DNA of 64,000 bases from Trichoderma breve. Taxonomy: Eukaryota; Ascomycota; Sordariomycetes; Hypocreales; Hypocreaceae. Position numbers and translations under genes: made by a program. Shown piece by piece: positions 1-10,859 of the stretch. The notes below the pieces were generated by a model. It did no database searches and was not told where the DNA came from. It saw only the letters and a list, made by a program, of their open reading frames with translations. Location: assembly GCF_028502605.1 (NCBI RefSeq), contig NC_079235.1, forward strand, positions 2,666,001 to 2,730,000, written 5' to 3'. How positions within the stretch are numbered: the first letter of the stretch is position 1; each line of letters begins with the position of its first letter.

Positions 1-313
1 GTTAAATCCAGTATTATGGACGATTAATATGGTGATGATTTTGTTATCGGGTTGCTGAGGTGCGAGATTAGGCAATCTATCTACTGGGGGACGTCACATG
101 CCACCTCTCACCTCTCCTCAACTTCCATCTTACTTATCACGCAAGACAAACGTGCATCAACCCCCATGTTTCCTCCTAAGCTGCAACCTCATCTTTGCAT
201 CCTCTCTTTTTACATCGCCATCAACTAGAGTACATATTCTTACAAATCAGTCAACATCAAGATCAAAGATACTGATAATAGTCCCAAATAGTATATACAT
301 GTTCTAAGTCACA
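1..313. other. Upstream region of the F-box gene
   Basis: No gene was seen. The stretch is AT-rich and immediately precedes the ATG at 314. A short open frame at 98-307 has no recognisable content and is probably leader sequence. Confidence 0.4.
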
Positions 314-2224
314 ATGGCCCTCACTCTGACAGGCCTCCCATACACCATCTTCACAGACATCATCTCCCGCCTCTCCGCCACGGAAGCAATCCTCTGCCAG
401 CGCATCTCCCGGGCCTTCCGCGAGGCCCTCACCAGGAACGACCTCTGCATCAGCCTCATCCTAACGCACTTCCCGCGCTCGCTGGAGGGCAGGCGGCTCA
501 GGGCGCTTCTCCGGGCCGGCGACCTCGGGGCCCTCGAGCGCGGCGACTGGGCCGCTGTCTTTGCGAGGCTGGCGCGGCGGTACTTTCACCTGGGCAACGC
601 CGTGCCGTGGAAGGTCGTCAAGGTGCCAGTGCTGAAAGATGACAAGCGGCTGAGGGGAGTGACGCCGTGGAATCGGTTTCTGAGCCTCAACGGCAAGACG
701 GCGCCGTTCCACTTTTGGGACCCGGTATGGACCGTGGCCTCGGCCGAGGGGTTGTTGGTGTATCCGGCGCCGATGGGGGAGGATGTCAGGTTCCGGGCCC
801 GGGATCTGGAGACGGGGGTTGAAGTGGATGTGCCCTTTGACATGAGCGGCAAGATTGTGAGGCGAGTCCGCATCAGCCATGGGATTCTCATGATGGAGTG
901 GTGTGAGCAACAGCCAAGCCGTGCAGGCAACGGAGACGCAGCGATACATCGCCACTATGCAACCGCTTACACCGTCCGCAGGATTGGACCCTGGGACGGC
1001 GTCATTCCCCGGCGTGATGGCCAAGTGTCAGCCTATTCCTGGGCCTTTGAATTCCTCTGCGAGTGCAAGATTCACCACCTCGGTCTGCCTATAAATCACC
1101 AGGATCGCTTCTTCTCGACGCACAACGCTACTCACTACGTCGTCTACACATGGCAACCTGCGCGTTCCCCCTGGGAAGACGAGCCCCTTGAGCGGCTCAC
1201 AATATGGGAGTTTGGAAGTCCCTCTACATACAGACCATCCCAAGATCCATTTGGAACAGCAAACCGAGACGACTCCGGCCCGCGTATCATCCGCAGCATG
1301 ACAAACGGCCAGCTCCGCGAATGGGCCATTCGCCAGAGCGACACGCCGGCCCTACGTGTCATGGCTCTCGACGACTGCACCTGGGACGCCGCCAAGGGCT
1401 CTGCCTGCGGCCACGTCTTCTTCACCGAAGAGGAGCATCGTTGGTCTGCCGGCCCTCACAGCAGCTCGAATCCGCCACGCCTACATCGTGTCAAGACGAC
1501 GGGGATCCCGCTGATAGGTGAAGGCCCGCGGTGGGTGGACGACTGCGGCGGCGGAGGGGGTGTCAATTTGCCCTTTTGCTGCGACGGACGGTGGGCAAGA
1601 CGACTGGCGGGGGCGGACGACAACATTTACGATGTGGGCGACGACAGTTCTGGCGATGGCAGCGAGAAGGCATGGAACAATAATCACTCGCATACATGGC
1701 CTGGCCGCGCTCCCTGCTGGCGCCACGACGACTGGCCCTACGTGACGCTCTCCGAGGTCTTTGACGCCGCGGCCGGCGTCCGCGTCATTGCCCGCGAGTG
1801 CTTCATGCTCGAGACTCTCTCCGTGCACATCCGGCCCAAGATCCGCATTCAGGGCATCGGCGAAAGTGGTGCCAAATTTACTGCCAGAGGAACTACAATG
1901 TCACGCACAAGCAGGCGCAGAAGGAGACGCACACGGAGACCAAGTGCTGCGAGGAATGGCAGCGGGAGTAGCAGCAGCAGCGGAAGCAGTACCACTTCTC
2001 ACCAGAGTCAGAATCAGGCACCCGAGGGGAATGAAGCCGCTGCCAGCAGTAGCAGCAGCAACAGCGGCAAGGGAGGCGTCACGACGCAGGGCCCAGACGG
2101 GCAGGAGGTCCAGTTCGCGGACGACGTGTGGCCTGAGATGATGGCAAAGGGCTTCATCTGCGGAGACGAGCGGTGGCTCGTCGGCGAGGACGCCAAGGGG
2201 GATGTCACCATTATCGTCTTTTGA
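314..2224 (+). CDS. F-box protein, fungal, unknown substrate
   Basis: Intronless 636-aa protein. The first ~50 residues form an F-box-like segment (LTGLPYTIFTDIISRLSATE, followed by a Cys/Arg-rich helix), which in this family docks to Skp1 so that the protein acts as the substrate receptor of an SCF ubiquitin ligase. The rest matches no leucine-rich or WD repeat that I can see. Tryptophan- and glycine-rich segments resemble the divergent C-terminal regions of expanded fungal F-box families. Around residues 527-590 there is a low-complexity block with a run of arginines followed by Ser/Gly stretches, interrupting otherwise folded-looking sequence. The ATG at 314 follows a purine-rich context (tcacaATGg). 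The substrate and pathway cannot be told from sequence. Confidence 0.75.
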   Translation: MALTLTGLPYTIFTDIISRLSATEAILCQRISRAFREALTRNDLCISLILTHFPRSLEGRRLRALLRAGDLGALERGDWAAVFARLARRYFHLGNAVPWKVVKVPVLKDDKRLRGVTPWNRFLSLNGKTAPFHFWDPVWTVASAEGLLVYPAPMGEDVRFRARDLETGVEVDVPFDMSGKIVRRVRISHGILMMEWCEQQPSRAGNGDAAIHRHYATAYTVRRIGPWDGVIPRRDGQVSAYSWAFEFLCECKIHHLGLPINHQDRFFSTHNATHYVVYTWQPARSPWEDEPLERLTIWEFGSPSTYRPSQDPFGTANRDDSGPRIIRSMTNGQLREWAIRQSDTPALRVMALDDCTWDAAKGSACGHVFFTEEEHRWSAGPHSSSNPPRLHRVKTTGIPLIGEGPRWVDDCGGGGGVNLPFCCDGRWARRLAGADDNIYDVGDDSSGDGSEKAWNNNHSHTWPGRAPCWRHDDWPYVTLSEVFDAAAGVRVIARECFMLETLSVHIRPKIRIQGIGESGAKFTARGTTMSRTSRRRRRRTRRPSAARNGSGSSSSSGSSTTSHQSQNQAPEGNEAAASSSSSNSGKGGVTTQGPDGQEVQFADDVWPEMMAKGFICGDERWLVGEDAKGDVTIIVF

Positions 2225-2940
2225 AGCATTGACGACGATATTAAAAAAGCGAAATATACACACCACACATCTGATCTAAATCCCGAGAATGTAGATAGGA
2301 TATTAATAAACCCCTCATAGCGTGTAAGCAACAAGAAACGAGACGTCAGTTGAGGCTATGCAAGGAACGAACGGAACGGCAACTAAAAAATCAGGAACAG
2401 GAAACATCACGTTACGTCTCATGCCAAAGGGTGGTCACGTTCTCAAATCTCAAACCCACAAAATTAAGAAGAAAATTAGAAGAAAAAAAATCACTCATTT
2501 GCTTCGCCATGCCGTGTTCGTTTTCTCGATCCATCTGGTGGCGTCACCATAATCGTATGTTGAGGCGTTTGACCATTCCCATTTTTGTGTTTCCATTACA
2601 CCTTCTACATGCTTCTCGCTGTATCTACAACAATGTCCAGATATATAAAGACAATGGTTTGCAGAAAAAACAAAATACTATGCTCCCGCCCCTTTCGTGA
2701 TCAGATATAAAAACAAACAACAAAAAAAGCGATCAAATCAGTTGTCAAAACGTATTCATCAGCAATGCCCTTATAACAAAAAGCAACAAAGAAGAGATGG
2801 TGCGTTTAAAAGCAGCGAGGTTCTTCTGAGCTCACATAAACGTTTCCTCCTCTTTTTGCCCGCCATCTCTCCTTTTCATTTCATAAATTCTCATTTCAGT
2901 TTCAAACTCAGTTCTCAAACTCTTCTCACATTCTTTGCTT
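2225..2940. other. Convergent intergenic region
   Basis: This is the 3' region between the F-box gene and the minus-strand monooxygenase. It is A-rich on the plus strand, with an AATAAA-like element near 2304. No coding signal was seen. Confidence 0.5.
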
Positions 2941-3036
2941 CAATTCTTGGGCACCTCAATTCTGGGGTACTTCAATTCTTGGGCACCTCGATTCTTGGGT
3001 ACCTCAATTCTGGGGCACCTCAATTCTTGGGCACCT
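2941..3036. repeat. Six-copy 16-bp tandem repeat overlapping a stop codon
   Basis: Six head-to-tail copies of a 16-mer (consensus caattcttgggcacct) start at 2941, 2957, 2973, 2989, 3005 and 3021. They differ at one to three positions, mainly C/T and T/G. The last copy encodes the final residues of the minus-strand monooxygenase (EVPKN), and the stop codon spans the junction of copies 5 and 6. The remaining copies lie downstream of the stop in the presumed 3' UTR. Confidence 0.95.
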
Positions 3037-5393
3037 CCATAAATCCGCCATAATACGAATCCAACCACGCGGCCGCCTGCTCGCCAGCCTCGTCAACGTT
3101 GGTGTCCCATCGGCCAACGCAGCCAACATAGCCGTCGGGACGGACGTTGACGATAGCGACTTCGCTAGGGCCGAGGCTTCCCAGCCACTTGTCTGTGCAG
3201 AAAGCGCCTCTGGTGTCTAGCTCGGGGACGTTGTCGATATAGACGGTCCAGCGGCTATCCTGCAGCAGTGCGGGAAGGTCTGATATCTCAATCTCAGACT
3301 TGGGCATGGTGGCTAGACACATCATTTTGATTAGTAAAAGGCACGTTGGGAGGAAGTGAAAAGGTAAGGGGGAAAAGGCCGCAAGGCTGCTACTCACTAA
3401 TCAAAGCAAATGTGAACAAGTGGCTGACTACCGTGTATCTCTCAGGTCGCGTATACACATCTTCCGGAGCCGGCAATCTTGGCTGCTTGGCGTAGGATGC
3501 GCTTGCGGCAGCAGAAAGCTGGCTCACCAGGGACTTTGGAGTCGCCATGGTGCGGCAAAGAGTCTCCAAGAAGGGCCTGGCCTGTATCACATCCCACATA
3601 AGGAGGTAGATACGGAACTGGCCCAGCATGGGAATGTCGAGTTGAATGTCCACTGGGTTGGAGTCAATGTATCGCGATACCTTGGCCGGGGGCAAGAGAC
3701 ATCCCGGACGAGCGCCGCCCAGGATGGCCGAGTTGTCCTCTGGCCGGGTAATGTTGAGGGCGCTCTCGCTGTAGTCGGCGCCAATACCGGAGATGAAGCG
3801 CACATTGGCCCTAAAGTTCTCGGCCATGGCGACGGCATCTCCACCGGCAATGCGGTTGGCATGCTCGTAATCAAAGTTGACGAGATCGAGGGCGATCTTG
3901 CGACGCTCCACCTCGTAGCTTTCGAGAAGATTGGGCTTGGCCAATCCACGGCATGCCAGGTTCAACTTCCAGGCCAAATTCCACGAGTCGTGCATGGATG
4001 TGTTCATGCCCTGGGCGGACTTGGGAGAGTGAGTGTGACTAGCATCTCCAGCAAGGAACACCCTGGTCTTGACATCCGTGAAGCGACTCGCCACGCGCTG
4101 GCCCACTTGATATCGCCCAAACCACTCAATGTACTTCCAATCCAGCTCAAAGGGCGCCATGATCTTGCGGGCCTGCTGCATGACAAACTTTTGGCCAAGC
4201 TCACGGCGGTCCGCGCGGGCGCTGGCCTTGAGCTCGATGTAGAAGCGCGTCATGTTGCGCTCGCGGGGAACAATGAGGATCGAGCCGTGCTCCTCAGAGT
4301 AGACAAGAGTCTTGGACCAAATATCAGGGAAGTTGGTGATGAGCTCGCCGTCCAAGACGCCCCAGATATCTGGGCGGGACATGCCCACGGCCTCAACGTT
4401 GGACATGTTCTTGCGGACCTTGGAGTGTGCTCCATCGCCTATTGAGTTCCCATGTTAGCCAGATGTTTTTCTTCTTCTTTAGACTTAGATTTGGTAATTA
4501 ATTGACTTACATCCAACGAGATAATCGGTCAAAATTGTCTTCTTGTCCTGGTTGACATTGGCGTAACACCGAACCTGGACTGGCCCTGACTTTGGCACAT
4601 AGTGAGACTCAAAGGCCGTGTTCCGGCGCACCTCCTTTCCGCGCTTCCTCAGGTCGTCGACGAATAGGCCCTCAACCATGCCCTGGTGGACAAGGAGGAT
4701 GTAAGGGTCCAAAACATCAATGACGGGAGGGTAATGCACTTCACGCCCTAGACGGTGCAGAGGTGCATCTGCCGTACTGCGCCAAAAGGAGATGTCAAAG
4801 ACTCTCACGCCGCGCTGCAGCAGCGGATCAGCCAATCGCATCTGCCGAAACGTCTCAATTGACTTCGGCTGTAGGCCATCGGCTCTGAATTCACCAAATT
4901 AGCGTCCAAAAACGGAATTGGCCAGTAGAATCTGAACAGTGTTTTGAATAGAGCAAAAATAAAGTCTACAAACTACAAGTTGCAGCAGTAGATGGGCAGA
5001 AAACGGGAAGAGGAAAATAAAAAGGGGGTAAGTTGCTCGAGGCCAGCTGAAAGGGATAGGCAGCATCTTTTTTTTTCTTATTGGGGACAAGACATACCGG
5101 CCAACAGGCGTTTGGTCCGCCCTATCATCTACAACTTCAACGTCGATGCCGAAACGGGCGAGATTCGCTGCCAGCATGAGGCCTGCGGGACCAGCGCCAA
5201 CGACACACACCTGGCAGGTGGTGGGCGGCTCTGGCAGGCTCCGGAGAAGGGCGAGAGGATCGGTGGCATCCTCCTCGTCGATGGGCATCTCCTGGTTCGA
5301 GGGGCCTGGCTGCGGCGTTTCTTCCTCCATCTGGTTTGGACTGTTGGTCCTGGAGGTTGACGATCGTGAGGGACTGACGACGCCCGGCGCCAT
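3020..5393 (-). CDS. FAD-dependent aromatic monooxygenase (phenol 2-monooxygenase type)
   Basis: Four exons (5393-5098, 4884-4511, 4438-3398, 3312-3020) give 667 aa; all junctions keep frame with GT-AG introns of 213, 72 and 85 nt. After a Ser/Pro-rich N-terminal tail comes the FAD-binding GxGxxG motif (VGAGPAGLMLAANLARFG, about residues 70-90). The second FAD/NADPH motif CDGAHS is rebuilt exactly across intron 2, and the GDASHTHSP motif lies in exon 3. The C-terminal exon resembles the thioredoxin-like dimerisation domain of phenol hydroxylases. Such enzymes hydroxylate phenolic rings using NADPH and O2; the actual substrate is unknown. The start is the ATG with a gccATGg context, and an upstream in-frame ATG at 5576 is less likely. 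No secondary-metabolite genes flank it. Confidence 0.88.
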
Positions 5394-8361
5394 GGTGACG
5401 GACGTAGGTTGAGCTGAGTTGTCAGCCAGCTTGAAGGCTCTCACTGCGGTTTGCTTCGAGCCGGGCCTCTTTCTGTACTGTATCGACCTGCTAGACGCTG
5501 TGGGCAGCCGAAAAAGAACGAGCTCGCTCCACTGTCCGGGAGCCTGGTTGCTTTTCAATGGCCGTGGCTCGCCCAATTACCACTTTGCTTTTGCGCACTC
5601 CAGCACGCTGTGCCCGATGAGAGCGATAGAGAGAGATAGGCCTGTCTGTCTCAGCCGGATCGTCTCAGGAGAGGTTGCGACCGTCTCCACCACACCTCTT
5701 TTTTTTCTCGTTGCTGCAACGCAACTGCAATGCAATGCGATTTTAGGGATCCTCTTGGGCCTTTGTGCTCGACCTTGTCCGAATTCCTCGTACAGTTACA
5801 GTACGAGTACAAGTGCCGCTCTCAAGCTTTTTGGCCCCCTGGCCTTTTTGCTGCGACGAATTGGATGGATACCGGGGCCCGGATCGGGGGGGTTATTGGA
5901 GGGTCTGGGCTAGAAACGCAGGATGATGCGACAGTGCAGGAAAAAAAAAAGGGTTGAGGTTTGAAGCTGCAAAAAGGGCTGTAGCTGTACAGTAGGGCAG
6001 TACAGAGCAGGAGGATGGAAAGTCGTTCTTTGGTCCAAGTGTGTCACGCGGCGTCGAGACAGACGCTTACAGCACACAGCAGCCCCGAGCCCATTTCCCT
6101 CGCCTCTTTATCTATCTCGTTCCAGTGTTGCTTTTGGGGGAGGGGAATTGGCCAGGCGTCCGCTACTAATACTGCTTTCGTCTCCCTAGGCCGGAGCATC
6201 AGTACCTGTAGGTCCCAAGGCAGCTGGGGGAAGGGAATTGGTAATAAATAAGGGCTTTTCCAAGCACGGAGTACGAGGCCAGTACTCGCCCAGACGCTGT
6301 GCCGGCGACGCAACGCGCGAGTACCTGTACAGTGCCTTCAGCCCAACAAGCGGCGGCTGCGAGGCCGGGCCCCAGCAGCAGGTCCAGAGTCGGAGAGGCT
6401 GGAAGGAGCGACACAGCAGCTCATGGCCCCGGTAAAGCCCGACGCACGTACGGCAAAAGTGGCATGACAGACGGCCGTCCTGGACAGCTGTTGAGAGCAA
6501 GATCAGCCCATTTTGCCGTCAAGATAATTGTCATTGGCGTTGCACCATGTCCAGGCGCTGGCTTACCGATGGCTTAGCCTCAGTTTGCGCGCCGCTGATT
6601 GGTTGCAGGACCTTCCTCGGAGAGGGCAAGTGGTGCCATTTTGCACCGTGGCCGCGCCTGCTCTAGAATGCGGCTCCACTCCGCTCCATCCATCCAACGG
6701 GAGACGAGGATTTAGAAAAAAACGAGAGTGGAAGGCATGGCTTTTGGCTCATGCTTTCCTGCTTGCTGCTCCTGCTCGGGAATCTGCTGGAGATTCCAGA
6801 GAGTCATGGAAGGACCCAGTTACGAGTACATCGCACATCGCACCCTGCCTGTCAATTTCCCTCCATACAAGCATTCCAATTCTCTTCGCCTTTTTCGCTC
6901 TGTTTCCGCCAGGGTCCATCTCGTCCCGGATGCTTCTTTCCCAAAGGGGTCTCAAGGGTCCAGTTCTTGTGTTTCTCCTCAACCGTCGCGGCCGAGTCAG
7001 CGGCTCCGGTTTTACAAAGTACATGTACGAGGTACTTTGCTTCAAAACACAGACCCTGGTCGGGTTCCAACTTACAAGCGGCGCCACGGCGCTGTGGCAC
7101 AGATAGACTTTCTCAATGGTGGCATGCTGCATGTGGTTGCAGGTACATCTACAAGTACTGGGTTGTGTTGCTTTACTCCGTACATACAAGCAGATGTCAA
7201 ATCATTCATCTATATCCAGAATGAGGCTCCTCTGAGCAGCCAGTCGTCTTTGACTCGTGGCCCATATATGCACTCCATACTCGCTGCTGTGGCATCCTGC
7301 ATTGCTATCTCGCCTTATCGGGCCTTAGCCTACATGATATTGCACGGCATTGATGGTGATCTGTCTTCCGAGCACGATGCTGACTCGCCGACTTCGACTC
7401 TATCATATGCTACCAGAGTACTAACCTGCATTAGCGGTGCACGTCTGTTTGCAGCAAAGTATAAACGGCCTTGATAATAATAACTCAACTCCTGAATAGC
7501 ATCGTCATTCGGTGGCTACGGAGCCCTCGCGAATAACTCCGTACAGTAGATCTTGCTCAGTTTGTCCAGACAGAACCTTGCCCTGTACGCCACCATACGA
7601 TCAGGGACACAGGTACCAGAGTACTCTCGTATAATAGTCCACGATTCGCCAATCATCCAAGCAGCAAACAACTCCCCCTTCTTTCGCTTCTGCCAACATC
7701 GCGTGATCACAGCGATAGCCTCCCGCCAGCTCATGCCATTTTCGACACCAAGATATCTGGTTGGGTGTCAAGGCTTGAACACGTACGCATGTGTTTACAC
7801 ACACTCTCGCAAAACTCCACGGTGGCTTGCATGTCACCTTGCTAGGAACGGGGCATGTCGTCCGAGATCGCCAACATCCATCACTCGTAGGAATAAGGGA
7901 CTTCTTATTAGCCGGCACCACAAGTTGGTTCACCCAGTATCCCGTGTCCTGAATGTAACAGCGGTAATACCTAGCAGATGGTATATAATAATAGGAGAAA
8001 GTAGCAATAGTGGTATGTACTAGGAAAAATGTAGCATGGTAGCATATACTAAGAAAAAGGTAACGATAGCTGCATATACTTGAACATCCAGTCACTGGGA
8101 TGATGCAAGATAACCAACTTGGGGTGCTGGCTGGCAAATCCCCAGAATAATAATGGATAGTAAATCCTTTGCATATTACAGAGTAACACTGCTAGGCCAC
8201 TAGTCGTTCACCTCTGGCCATTGTGGGACGAGTTTCAGGTGCTATAAACCTAGCTCTCCGGTATTCTCAAGTAAGACATGGCCGAAAGGGGTTTGAATCG
8301 CCCTCCTAGGCCATCAACAACACCGTGTTTCGGCCATATTTGCATCAGCCGGCTTCCTCAT
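5394..8361. other. Long gene-poor region between monooxygenase and SDR genes
   Basis: No gene was recognised in about 3 kb. The region is rich in short palindromic GTAC words (e.g. gtacctgtac near 6322, tactccgtac near 7176, gtacatgtac near 7019). Several overlapping open frames around 6500-7500 lack conserved motifs. A 72-codon minus-strand frame at 7734-7516 reads somewhat protein-like but has no recognisable domain. The part near 5400-5900 is presumably the monooxygenase promoter and leader. Confidence 0.4.
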
Positions 8362-9538
8362 TCATGCCGTGGGGACGAGCACTGTGCTGTCGTTGGCCTC
8401 AAAGGGTGCAGCTGGATCCTCAATGACCTGTCGTCCGTTATAGTTCAGCATGGATCTCTGGCCTCTGCTTCGAACCCGGAACGAATGCCAATCCGGGTAT
8501 ACTCGCAAGGCGGGGAGCATCCCTCCAGCTTCTGGCATGATGACCTGACCGCTCCGCCCGCTGAGGATTTGCTTCACGACTGCCTCGGCAATGGAGTCGG
8601 GCTCTTGTGACGGCAGCAGGAAGGGCGCACCCTGGTTGAAACCGGTGAACAGCGCCGTCTTGGACGCTCCAGGATGGACCACCACGGTGCGGACTTTGGG
8701 GGCGTTGTATCGAGTCTTGAGCTCAGCTGAAAGCCCTTCATGGAACGACATGGCTGCAGCCTTGGACGCGGCGTAGTCTACCAGGTTGGGGACCGTGACC
8801 CATGAGGCAAAGGATGTCACCGTCACGACCATGCCGTGGTTCTGAGCTACCATGTGCGGCAGGAAGGCCTTGGTCACCCAGAAAGGGGCCAAGGCGTTGA
8901 CGTCAAACGTGAACCTCACATCCTCGGGCGTGGCATCTAGAATGGTCTTTCCGCGGACGACGCCGGCATTGTTGATTACAACCGTGGGATGCCCGATTTG
9001 GCCGATTACCTTTTCGGCGACGGCGGCCACGTTTGCTGGCGACCTAATGTCGCAGTAGAAGTGGTGGACTCTGGAGGCTGCAGGAAGTCAGCCCTGCAAT
9101 GCAATGCAGCTGAAGACATGAGTGACGGAGTCGGTTGGACTTACAGGCCGTATATGTCATTCGCTGGACATCCAGCACCACCACCCTGACCTTGAGCTCG
9201 TCCAGCAGCTTCACTATCGAGGCGCCGATTCCTGCCGCGCCGCCCGTGATGAGCACAATCTCCTTGGACCAGTCATACCTGTCGCTGACCCAGTTGTTGC
9301 GGACTTTGTCTGAGAGCCAACCGCTGAGCCCACGAGCCACGGCAACGTAGAAGAGCAGCCTAAGCCTCCGAGCTGCCTTGGGATGCAGGATCGAGAGGTC
9401 TTGGCCCTTCTTGGTGTAGCGGGCAAGCAGAAGCAGAGGCAGCAGGAGGTTCGGATTCAGAAGTGTTCTGCGAATGAGCTTGAGAATCACGTCGGCGCAC
9501 AGACCTTCACGCGGTAAGAAGCCCTTATGCATCGGCAT
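8362..9538 (-). CDS. Short-chain dehydrogenase/reductase, membrane-anchored (retinol dehydrogenase/DHRS type)
   Basis: Two exons (9538-9145, 9077-8362) joined across a 67-nt intron give 369 aa. An N-terminal hydrophobic segment (about residues 28-40, leucine-rich) is followed by a classical SDR Rossmann fold. The nucleotide-binding TGGAAGIG is at about 98-105, NNAG at about 167-170, a serine of the catalytic set lies in VTSFAS, and YAASK is at about 232-236. This layout resembles fungal members of the SDR16C/DHRS group, which are NAD(P)H-dependent oxidoreductases on ER or lipid-droplet membranes that act on lipophilic alcohols or ketones. The ATG at 9538 is chosen because the family-like N-terminus begins there; an in-frame ATG at 9619 would add 27 unconserved-looking residues. 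The substrate is unknown. Confidence 0.87.
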
Positions 9539-10859
9539 GGCGATAGAAGAGGTGTGATGTGATACCGTGTAAGACGTAGAAGGTGAAGTGAAACTCTTAT
9601 CTAGAAGCTTAGTCAACACCTAGATTGCCCTCTTTTGTGTGGCTTTTCCAGGGAATCTCGAAAAGAGCTCGCGTGCCTGGGTTGGGAGATGAATATATCA
9701 TTGATGACGCTGCGCCGCAAAAGCTGCCAAGCATCCAGCCGATCCGACAGTGCGTACAAAGTAAACAATGCAATGTAACCACGACAGATTTCCTTTACTT
9801 TTTTTTTTTGTCTTGCTCTCCTTTGGTTTGAAAAGGACAGCGCGTTCTGGCATTTTAACAGCCGGTCAAGCCTAATATAACATTTCCAAACACGGCAGCA
9901 CTAAAACTATCCTTGCCATGAGTTGCGCAATCCCGAGCATCTCATACGCTGCAACTACCGAGGTTTGACTTTTATCACAATGCGGGGAGCAGCCTTCTCA
10001 ATTGTTCCAAGATGTTGAGGGCGAATCGACGTCCTTTAGTACTCCAAAGCACATACAGTAACAGCAGTTGAAGGATCAAATTGTCCCGTGTCTCCGTATT
10101 GAATGTCTCCCCCGCATTGCTCCAGCCAAGATTGGATCGCGTGCACGGGTAAAAGTAAACGAATAGATGGCAGCGCTATCACATGTTGGGGGTTGTATTG
10201 AAGCTAATGAACCAGGTGGAGAAGCTGGAGATGGACGAGTTTTTGTTGGCCGAAGCTCACGGCTCTGGTTTATTACCGCTTTGAGATGCCGTGGTGGGAA
10301 ATGTCCAGCTAATGGTAGTGCATTGGCGTACGGAGCAACCAATTCCACTAACAGCGCCCTCTAAATCGCAGAATTTCCTAATGCGTCTTGCCGACGAACT
10401 GCTCGCCTCCAGCCCCGGTTTACCAAGATACTATCAACAGCATCACTTGGCAAACAGCTGGAGAGCTGGACACGGCAGAGCACTATTTGCGGATATCATT
10501 GCTAATTAGTTCATTGCTAGCCGGCGTGACTCTCTCGGAGGCCGGCGATTCACGAGAAGAAGCTCCGGCAACGGCCTCTTATCAGAGATTTAACTAGAGT
10601 CGGAGTCGCTCAACCGTTGTTTTAAACTCTTGATATCCTATCCGATCTACTACTCTACAGACTTAAGGGCAACCTAATCGGACATCACAAGCTGCACACA
10701 TCGCCAGGGCCATTGGGATACTCGTCTTTAGACTAAACGGCCTATTACTTACAAGCTTGTTAAAGAGTGGGGGAAGAAACTAGCAATTGGGTGGGGGGCT
10801 TTTGTCTCTTTGATTGAAGAACAGCATATAGAGCTTTGGCTCTTCACTCATCCGCCACC
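9539..10859. other. Divergent promoter region
   Basis: About 1.3 kb separates the start codons of the minus-strand SDR gene and the plus-strand pseudouridine gene. Nothing coding was recognised. A T-rich tract lies near 9798-9810. Confidence 0.45.

Noticed and set aside
461..1024. 187-codon minus-strand frame opposite the F-box gene
   Set aside because: It is antisense to the F-box coding sequence and has no motif of its own.
3420..4445. Long plus-strand open frame (341 codons) inside the monooxygenase gene
   Set aside because: It is the exact antisense of exon 3, which carries clear family motifs on the minus strand. GC-rich coding sequence commonly leaves such shadow frames.
6528..7474. 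Overlapping plus-strand frames of 192 and 248 codons
   Set aside because: They overlap in different frames, show no domain and no plausible splicing, and lie in GTAC-rich intergenic sequence.
8278..8320. Possible tRNA end (TTTGAATC with TGGCC/GGCCA pairing)
   Set aside because: Only about 45 nt between the pairing ends; too short for a tRNA.
9538..9619. Upstream ATG of the SDR gene (27 extra residues)
   Set aside because: The extension is Ser/Thr-rich and unlike the family start; the downstream MPMHKGFLPREG start fits better.
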